DNA from: Cardinalis cardinalis
Lineage: Eukaryota > Chordata > Aves > Passeriformes > Cardinalidae
Assembly: GCA_014549065.1 (NCBI GenBank)
Contig: JACDOX010000230.1
Coordinates: 333,874-397,873 of the forward strand
DNA length: 64,000 nt
Reading direction: 5' to 3'
Positions 55,339 to 64,000 of the stretch are shown here, in pieces; the stretch's first letter is position 1; every line of letters starts with the position of its first letter. The position numbers and the translations under genes are program-made. Below the pieces are notes generated by a model. The model was not told the DNA's origin. It worked only from the letters and a program-made list of their open reading frames with translations, and did not search any database.

Positions 55339-58300
55339 ATTGGCTGAGCTGCTGTTGATGTTGTATCCTAACTGCTGTGGATCTCACTTAAGTNTGAAAT
55401 TATACAGTAGGGGCACTAGTTAAAATCCTGCCTGTCTCTAGCACTCAATACATTGTGAGTGAGATTTTAGGTTTGTCTGAGATGATACCAGCCCTTATTT
55501 CAAGCACACCACTTTCATTTTTTTATTAGAATTAAATTTTTTTTTTCAGGTAATACTTATCCTCTTTCACAAATACTGTCTTCTTTCCCACCTTTTTATA
55601 CTCAACCTTCTTTAATTGGAGCAANCTAAGAACGATAATTACAGTCAAATTCCCGGGCTCAAATCAATTTGTGTTTTAGTACATGCTGGTATAACTTGGA
55701 AAACTCAATTTCTTTCTGTTTCACAGTTTCAGAATAAANAGCATCCTATAATCAACATATATGAATAGAAATTTGATGTAAATAGACACATGGCTTTGTA
55801 GAAGAAACATACACACATTTTCCTTTACTTAGCCTGTTTCTTCCCTCAGGCCAGGAGCTTTAGCTAAAAACTGTGATTAAAAGATATTTGAAGAATCCTA
55901 CAAATAGAGAAACTTCCTTAATTTTTCTCTAGTTTTAGAAAGGGTCACTTTGGACACACCTGAATAGCTTATGCTTCCATGTCCCTTCCCATTCCTTACT
56001 ATAATACTTAGTGTTGAAAAATTTAAGCAGATATAAGGATATTTCAAAGAATCATACTAAATCTGACAGTTAATAACATAATTCAGGTTGATACTTCATT
56101 CCATGTACAGTCTATTATTCTTTCTCTACACATTTCCCAGATCCAGGAGGTCTGGGCACATACAACCAAATTCCAACACTTTTTAGCTATAGAGCTATTG
56201 ATATAATGCTTATGGTTTATGAAACATCTGAAACTTCGTCCCTCCTTTACAAAATTTACGACTTTAAAACTCTGCACCTTTTCAGCCTCCCATGTGCATC
56301 TGTATTCTAACTTTGCTGTGCCATGCAATCCGGATTCATCAACATACCCTTACAGAGGGTGTTTACTGGTGTTCTGGTAGTAGTTTCACCAGGACAATGT
56401 AGAAATTAGCCTGGTCTTTGTCTCCNTAAAATATGCAGATATACCAATTTAATGCCACCAAAGAGTTTGTTTGCCCACAACAACCCCCCAGTGTATTTTC
56501 TTCACTTTAAAAGTAAGGAAAAAAAATTGTTCACTCCTACTAGAAAGTATTTTCAGGCAAATAGACCNCAGGATGTCAGGATTCCTCAGCAGGAGATAAC
56601 TGTATGGGTGGAGACAGTGGAGGTCAGAGTTCTGTAGTAATAGACCTTTTCTAAACCAAGTTACAGAGGCACACCGTAAACCTCCTAATTTGTAAGCATT
56701 AGCAGAGTGCCTACCACAACATTAACATGGGTCTGTCCTCTCCCAATGTTTCTTTGTCTCTAATTTCCCCTCTCCTCTCTCCACAAAGGAGATCACACCT
56801 CTTTTCTGAATTTAGGCAACCAAATAAGTGTTTTCATTGTATTTATTCATAACCATCACGAGTAATAAGTAGCTCTTATTGCTTTTTTTTTTCTTCTTTT
56901 CTTCTGCTACGATAGTTGTATGGAAGAAAACTGCAAATAAAATGAAATCTAAATGAAGTCTTGTGATTTCTTTCTTCTCAATGCAGTAAATGCATTCATA
57001 TCACTATATAATTTGGTAACTGTGTCCATCGATTCTCTCCTCTTCCATTGATCATATGTCAGCCTAACTTGAAAAGAGTTACTGTCTATTACAAACAGTT
57101 AAGAGGAGATCAACTGCAGTTTACTGGAAATTTAGTAAATTAAAACAGAATTAATAAGAAGCATGGACCTTTAGGGAACTGTTTTCTAAGGTAATATTCC
57201 CTTTTTTGTTTCTTACTCTGCATTTTGTTTGACATTCCATACCAATTCCTGAACTTAACAATTTTAAATACATTTTCACTTCAAGGAATATCTTGTCTAC
57301 TGTGCATAGCAACACTTTTGAGAGAAGTCATAAATTAGCCTCAGACATACTAAGAATGCCTAGTCAAATAAAATACTGCCTAAAACCAAGAAGTTATATC
57401 ATAAACACCTTTTTGATAAATATTGAGTACTAAATAAGGATGAAGTGTAAACTAGTGAAGCAAGGTACTTGATTTAGAGAAAATAGAATTATGCTACAGA
57501 ACTCTGAGATAATCTCTGCTTGCTTACTCACTTTTTTGTACATGTCCCTGTACGTGTACAAATTCAAATATAATAACAGTGATCCACATAACATTATGTC
57601 AAGATTTTTGAGAATATCAAGGTTTCAATTATCCCATCACATAAAAATTTAGTTCGCAAAGCTGGATAGATAGCCTAATTTGAGAGGCACACTTTATCTA
57701 GTTAAAAAAAAAAAAGAAAAAAAAAAAGGATTGTGAGACTATTTATAAGTGTGCCCATATTTATAAGATATACATTGTTAAAAAAAGATGATTGTCATTC
57801 CCCTAATCATTATTAATATCTTTGTCTCTGATGATCCACAGGAAAATTTTTGTTGAGAATTTTTTAGCCAGTCACATAGAAGATGACAAAGAGAGAAATG
57901 TGTGCAAAGGAATATTAAGAAATCCAGATTCTCAGCAGTGCATCTGGGTTATGTCTTCCTTCCAACATGTTCGAAATGAATTAATGGGGATGGCATTTGT
58001 TTTCAGCGGTCAATATGTACTATATAAACATAGGAGAATCTAATGTATTATCTGCATTTGTTTGGGATTTCTGAGCAAGGTTTTTTTGATTTTTCTTTGT
58101 AGAATTGGTCTGGGGGGCGTGTTGGTCATGGAGATTTTTGCATTTACCAAAGTGTTTCATCTTTCTGACTAGCAGAATGATTAATTTGTGATATGAGAAA
58201 GGAAATGTTTGAAAAGTTTGTACTCCACCCATGTGAAGTTTTTGCTTTCTAACCTACCCCAATCCAATTAGAGAAAGGTCATGTAGAATAAATAACAGGA

Positions 58301-61043
58301 ATGATGCTTTGCTTTCTGTGAATGGTGGTCATTCCCAGACCTGCTGAACCTGTTAGAAGTAGAAGGAAATGACAGCAGTCAAGGGTTACTTCAGATCATA
58401 TGTACTAATATTATTTTTCCAGTTTGAACATCTGAGCCTCTTTCACACACCTAAACAGCTTACGAATGAAAAAAATTCCACAAGCTATTTTGCATGTAAA
58501 ATTATTTACTGTAACTGGAAACAGGAATTAGAAATTTCTTATGTTCTNATTCCTTGGTTTTAGTCAATAAAATGGCATGATTATTAAAACACATCACATT
58601 TTTGCATGAGATTTACTGCAGGCCATTTTCTGTAGATTTTAAGTAGAATAATTAACATTTGAAAAGCTGGAATTGTATTTTATATTACAAATTCAAAATA
58701 TTTAAGCAGTTCATAGAAGATTACTATTCATCAAGAAACAGAATAGATTATTCAAAATTACATTGCAGTGTCTCTTTACAAATATATATATCATTATACT
58801 AATTTTGCATAAACCTTCACAATGTTATTTGAAGTTACTCTGTCTCAGAAGTTGAAATCATATTTTGTATTTATATAATTCTAAATAGTAAGAAGATGGC
58901 TTGATTACTCTGTTTTACTCAGCTAGTATTTTATTTTTATAGGATGCTAGATAATATTTTACTTTATTTATTCTTATATATGAAAATAGTCCTTCTTTTT
59001 CTCACACGTTATGATGTTGCAAATTGCTTCACAGATAAATGGACATTCCTCTAATGTGAAGAGCAAAACAAAACATACATAGGAATTAGAAACTGTTGCA
59101 TTTAGGACAAGCAATAGCTTGCAAACATACTTTAAGTACTTCCTAATAGTAAATTGTCAACAGGTAGTAGAACTCTTCATTGCTAGGAAATCACATTCTA
59201 GTCAAAATTTTATCATGCTTGAAAATTCTGTTCATCATTTGGTAGAAACTTGGGACAAGTAGGAAGCTTAAAATACCTATTAAAGTTTGAGTTATCTGAC
59301 CTCTTTGTAGATAGTTAGAACAGCTGGATAAAATAAATGAACCTGATCTCGGAGGGTGTGTATATTGTTAGGAAGATGGGTAAAGGAATGGCAATGGACA
59401 GATATGGTTTTTTTTATTGGAACCACTTGTTAGCATAGAGAAGACCACTGCTCCCACCATTTGCTTATTATTGTCCCTTTCAAAAGGTGGTAGACCCTGG
59501 TTGATGACCAACAGGGCTGTTCATACGAGCAGTCAAAATGAGGTTGGCAAGCTCATAATATTTATGTTTAGAGCTTNCTATTCATCTGCACCTTTTCATG
59601 TACAGAACCTCTTTCTAGCAGATGACTATGCAATCCTTAATGATTTTCACAGTAATTTATTACAGGTAGACACTGAACACAGTAGGCACTAAAACTTACT
59701 ATGAGATGACCTACCTTGGATGGTTATCTCATCCAGTCTTATGTCTGGAAGACCAAAACAATAATCAGATAATATTTGGTGACTAGTGTTATTATACATT
59801 GTTTAAAGAAAAGGAAAAATTAAAGTGAATAATTTGGACAAAATCTATTGCAATCATTCTTCATACAGGTAGAATAATAAAAATGTTCAATGGCTCAGCT
59901 ATGAAACATGGAGGTAAACAGTGACAGGAACACAGAAATAAGGCAAGATGTGGCAAAAATAAACTTTNTTTTCTAGTGACTCTCTAGAGTAACACCATTA
60001 TTGATACTGAACAAAATTTTCTCAGGTTGTTGATATACTATATTTTTCTATTCAGAGAAGTAGAAAACATGCCAAGATAAGATTCTCTCCGTCCATGCTT
60101 GAGAAGCACTCAAGTCACAAATTTGTGGCTAGATGTGACTGTAAGGATTTATATAAGGAAAATTTACCGCAGAAGCTCATAAAAATGAACTACAGGGCCA
60201 TGTAAATGAAATAAGAGGAATAGACTCCTGAAGAAGAGCATTATGTGAGAATTTCTAGTGCCTGAGTCAGCTTCAATGGCTTGTTTTGATTTTGGTTTTG
60301 TGCGCTTTTTCATAATGGTGCTGTATGACAAATCTATCAGTGCCTGTAAGTTCATAGGGACAGAATTTTGAACTCTTATGGAGGTTGAGTAGGAAAAGGA
60401 TTGTTAAAGCCCTCTCTATGCTTTGAACATTTACCTCCTAGTGTGCTTGAAAATTATTTCTTCTGTGTGGAGAGAACTAGAAAGAAGGAAGTAATCAACC
60501 AAGGTAAGATGGTCCTTAAAAAAAATAAAAGAAGAAAATAATACAACTAGAAAAATAAGTTACTTAAATCAGAACATTTATATGTGATTTGGGGAAGCTC
60601 AGAATCTCTGATACTCAAAAATCTTTTTTTTCTATTTTGTGTCAAGGTAATCAATTGCCTTACCAACAACCAGTAAATACAAGGCAAGAGCTATTTTACA
60701 AATAGAAATTTGGGAGTTTTACAGTCCCTGTCATTTTCTAAAAGGAGAATTCTGGTAGTTTCTGGTCAGACCGTTAAAAAAAATAGAATTTTTTGTTACA
60801 AATTTGTTATTTAAAATAGTATTTCTACATCCTCCTCTGTCCTTATGNGTTTGTTTGCAGCTATTTTTTGTGTATGACTGAGCCTAAAATTTTCAATCTT
60901 TTCAACAGACTGACAGAAGATAATCACTACTGACCCAAATTATAGTCAAGATTGTACAGACTTATTCATATGTGCTGAATTATTTGATCGGTAATAACAA
61001 TATATATATATTTATAAAATTCTTCTTTTCTACCTCTCTGAAG
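55339..61043 (+). other. CDH9: CDH9 intron 2, last part
   Basis: This is AT-rich intron ending in the acceptor TTCTTCTTTTCTACCTCTCTGAAG, with AG at 61,042-61,043. A-rich runs near 57,702-57,728 and an AT run near 60,999-61,010 are the only simple repeats of note. A 91-codon frame at 59,417-59,692 has no features that I recognise. Confidence 0.55.
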
Positions 61044-61338
61044 CTACACACTGACCAAGATAAAGGAGATGGAAATTTAAAATACATATTAACGGGAGAT
61101 GGGGCTGGCAGTCTGTTCATTATAGATGAAAATACAGGAGATATTCATGCTGCAAAGAAATTGGACAGAGAAGAAAAGTCCCTGTACGTGCTACGTGCCA
61201 AGGCTATAGACAGAAAAACTGGAAGACAAGTGGAGCCAGAGTCTGAATTTATCATTAAAATCCACGATATCAATGACAATGAACCAAAATTCACCAAGGA
61301 CATGTACACCGCCAGTATTCCGGAGATGTCTGGAGTTG
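61044..61338 (+). CDS. CDH9: CDH9 coding exon 3: most of cadherin domain EC1
   Basis: This 295-base exon gives 98 codons plus one base. It starts in phase 0 with LHTDQDKGDGNLKYIL, continuing exon 2 (...QYVGK), and ends in phase 1 at the donor GTTG/GTACGT. It encodes the body of EC1, the domain that sets binding specificity. LFIIDENTGDIHAAKKLDRE holds the conserved DENTGDI turn and the LDRE calcium ligands. PESEFIIKIHDINDNEPKF holds the DxNDN motif of the EC1-EC2 calcium linker. YTASIPEMSGVG opens the next domain. LHTDQDKGDGNLKY, KAIDRKTGRQVEP and NEPKFTKD agree with CDH9 as I remember it and differ from CDH6 and CDH10. No stop or frameshift is present, so the gene appears intact. EC2-EC5, the membrane segment and the catenin-binding tail lie beyond the window. 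In mice CDH9 guides retinal bipolar and hippocampal synapse specificity. Confidence 0.96.
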
Positions 61339-63460
61339 GTACGTAAAAACTCCTTATGTAAAATAAGAAAAGATTTGAGCTGATTGGGAATTTATAAGTA
61401 ATTTATTATTTAAGTCACTTGCCATTAGCTGCTCTGAATATCCATGGAACAATTTCTGTTGCCNGCAATGTACCATAAATAATTGGTTTCTACTTTTATT
61501 AATTTGTTTCATCTTTATCCATTTTTTAATNCTTTTTCCATGCTATAAGCTATTCTTTAGTCTTTCAAACTCACCGGTACCATCAAGAAATGCAGCGTGT
61601 ATGGCTGTCTCATCAATTACTACATAGTTTTGTCACAGCTGACGTTATCACTTGCATAAAGAGTATCATCTTTGTATTTTAAGGTTTAATTAACCAAAAG
61701 GTTTTTTACCTTTAGACAGAAACAATTTTAANTGTGTAAGTGTATAAATCAATCAAAACATCAAAATGATGAAAAGATATGTTTTTACAATTTTTTTCCC
61801 TTCTTTTTTTATCAGTATTGATAGTTCTTGTTGGTCAGTTGTTTGTTTGTTTGCTTGTTCATTTTAATATGGACATTTTTACANTATATATTATAATATA
61901 TATAGAATATTATTATTATTATATTTGCCTTTATGGGTAAAAACTTACAACTATTCATAACTGCTGAAATGAAAAGTAAAAATGTGGACTTANAGTAGAT
62001 GTGAGAAATACAGGATAACAGGAAAATAATTCTCTGAGTTTTGTTCAAATAAATAAAGTGATAGATAGTATTCACCAGCACACATTCATCAGAAGTTACC
62101 ATGATTACCTAAGTGCTTCACTTTTTTACAGCAGAGACCGTTTCTCTCATAAGATAAGTAAACATAAAATCCCTAGGCCACGGGAAACAACTANCAGAAA
62201 AATTTTCAAGAGTTATTTACTTTTCATGTTTTACTGTAATGGTTTGCAAAATCAGTCTTGAATGATGGCATTGTTAAGAGAAAATAATAAGAGAAAATAA
62301 AACAATCTTGTGATTAATATGCGTCTTCACAAAATAATTCCCAGAAGCTAATATCTCTGAGAACAGTAGAAGTATAACAGAACTAGAATTTATTTTATAA
62401 ACATGAGAGTATAAATACTATTTTTATTTATTTTATAAGATAAAATAATTTATAATGTACTTATAAAATATTTTACAATAATAAAATAATATTTTGTAAN
62501 CATGAGAAAGGAACAAATACACCACCATGTGTAATGTGAGGAGCTCAAGCATGCTTCTTTTAAAGATATATAGAAAACAGGATAATCCTTTTCATTCAAA
62601 ATTTACTTCACTGATAATCACTGAAAGAAAAATGTTGGCAGATCACCTGTCATATTTAATTTGAAATATATTTGTAAGGAAGGAACTCTATGGGAATAGA
62701 TAGGAAAAAAAATGATGTTCATGTTTAACATTATCACTTAGTCCAACTTTATTAGAGTCAAGGGAGAGGCATGAATAAAAGAGAAGTGAATATGATCCAG
62801 TGCTTTGTCACTGCCTGAGAAATACTAAGTCAATGAAATGTTTATATTTGATGGAGAGGATGACAGCATAAGTACCATAATGTACTTTAAGCTGGAGGAG
62901 TGTCCATAAAAGANGCAAGAAAAGGTGAGTTTTACTTTGAAGAATAATTTGTGTATTTTTCCTTAAGAAGAAGGATATAAACAGCAAAAAATGTCCTTTA
63001 GCTTCTAATATGAAGACAAAATAAAGGATCTGAGTTACTCTTTCCTCTGTTTAGGNGACATTTAATTGGCATTTAGGAANATAAAAACCACTGGAATGGG
63101 AGGTTTTAGCATTTGAATTTGAGTGAATAAAAGTAGTTTTGTTATTTTTTTTAAAGTGGAAGAGAACAAGAATGCAAGTCCAAACCAGTCCATTCTAGAA
63201 ACAGATATTCTATATTTCTGAATTTCAGTCATAAAAATGCTAATTCAAGAGTCAGGATGTACATACAGATGTAAATAAGATTGNGCACATATATATTTCA
63301 ACTTGGAGTTCCTTTTGTACAATTTTTTTTTTAAAAAAACCAACTTAAATAAAATCATAAATGTTAAAGTTGTTAAAGCAGCAGACCAAAAGCTTTTAGC
63401 TGGTTCTCTCCTGTAGAATTTAAAGTGTAATTTGAGGTTGGAGTGTTGTGTAAAACAAGT
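61339..63460 (+). other. CDH9: CDH9 intron 3, first part
   Basis: The intron starts with GTACGT. It is very AT-rich, with TA/ATT repeats near 61,880-61,925 and a TTTATTTTATAA-rich stretch at about 62,385-62,500. The interval shows no exon resembling cadherin EC2. Confidence 0.6.
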
Positions 63461-63905
63461 CATAGAACCACAGTATCATGGACTTTCCTGAACTATCTCA
63501 AGCGTCATTGAAGTCCAACTGCTGGCCCTGAGCAGGACACCCCAAGATCACCTCATGCCTAAAAGCATTGTCCAAATGCTTATTGAACTCAGTCAGGGTT
63601 TGTGCTGTGGCCACTTCCCTGGGGAGCCTGTTCCAGTGCCCAACCACNCTCTAAGCGAAGAACTTTTTTCTAGTATTGAACCAAAACCTTCCCGGACACA
63701 ACTTCAATCCATTCCCTCAGGTCCTGTCCCTGGTAACCACAGAGAAGAGATCAGCGACTGCCCCTCCTGTTCCTCTCACAAGGAAGTTGTAACTACAATG
63801 TGTCCTCTCAGTCTTCCCTTGTCCAGACTGAGCAAAACAAGTGGGTTCAGCCATTCCTCATGCAGCTTTCCNTCANGGCCCTTCTCCATCTTTGTTGCCT
63901 TCAAA
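63461..63905 (-). mobile_element. CR1 LINE fragment, 3' end
   Basis: This is a minus-strand CR1 copy, better preserved than the others. The + strand opens with GTCATAGAACCACAGTATCATGG, the reverse complement of the CR1 3' tail. It continues through TCCAACTGCTGGCCCTGAGC, CACTTCCCTGGGGAGCCTGT, GTCCTGTCCCTGGTAACCAC and CAGCCATTCCTCATGCAGCT. Minus translation of 63,605-63,640 gives VVGHWNRLPREVAT, the conserved C-terminal end of CR1 ORF2. The element is 5'-truncated where the CTTTTT repeat begins. Confidence 0.95.
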
Positions 63906-64000
63906 CTTTTTCTTTTTCTTTTTCTTTTTCTTTTTCTTTTTCTTTTTCTTTTTCTTTTTCTTTTTCTTTTTCTTTTTCTTTTTCTTTTTCTTTTTCTTTT
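63906..64000. repeat. (CTTTTT)n hexanucleotide microsatellite, cut by window end
   Basis: There are nearly sixteen uninterrupted CTTTTT units from 63,906 to the last base of the window, so the true length is unknown. It abuts the truncated 5' side of the CR1 copy. Confidence 0.98.

Noticed and set aside
60972..61043. In-frame ATG upstream of exon 3, suggesting a start there
   Set aside because: The 72 bases before 61,044 are AT repeat and polypyrimidine tract ending in AG, so they are intron. The true start is in exon 2.
1..64000. CRISPR arrays, operons, tRNA or rRNA genes
   Set aside because: No regularly spaced repeats, cloverleaf-like sequences or prokaryotic gene layout were seen. The window is vertebrate intronic and intergenic DNA.

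Overview
The window looks like intron-rich, AT-rich avian nuclear DNA. The evidence is several CR1 LINE copies with their C-terminal reverse-transcriptase signatures, a solo LTR of a type common in birds, and two coding exons that read as a classical type II cadherin. No prokaryotic gene organisation is visible. The only protein-coding gene I can support is the 5' part of CDH9 (cadherin-9) on the + strand. The CDH9 assignment rests on recalled family sequence, not on a search.

Layout. Positions 1 to about 10,600 are non-coding upstream DNA with one CR1 fragment (1691-1905). A compact CpG-containing, GC-richer island at about 10,640-10,890 is the candidate CDH9 promoter. It is followed by a probable non-coding exon 1 that ends at a strong donor (GTGAGT at 11,001). 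Intron 1 (11,001-40,632, about 29.6 kb) carries a rearranged CR1 on the minus strand (19,160-20,145) and an ancient + strand CR1 (about 31,010-33,125) split by a solo LTR (31,474-32,050). It also holds two assembly gaps. Exon 2 (40,633-40,948) encodes the start codon, signal peptide, propeptide, furin-type RTKR site and the first residues of mature EC1. Intron 2 (40,949-61,043, about 20.1 kb) holds one gap, simple repeats and a 26-bp perfect-stem hairpin. Exon 3 (61,044-61,338, 295 bp) encodes the rest of EC1 up to the DINDNEP calcium-binding linker. Intron 3 begins at 61,339 and runs past the window. Its last 540 bases are a CR1 and a (CTTTTT)n microsatellite cut by the window end.

How it fits together. 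Exon 2 ends in phase 0 and exon 3 ends in phase 1. Spliced, they give an uninterrupted reading frame of 175 codons plus one base. The remaining EC domains, transmembrane segment and catenin-binding tail must lie downstream of position 64,000.

Limits. Isolated single Ns occur every few hundred bases. In the coding exons they fall only at fourfold-degenerate sites, which suggests masked polymorphisms rather than bad sequence. I found no CRISPR array, tRNA, rRNA or previously undescribed multi-gene system. The most unusual structural signal is the hairpin at 55,284-55,338.
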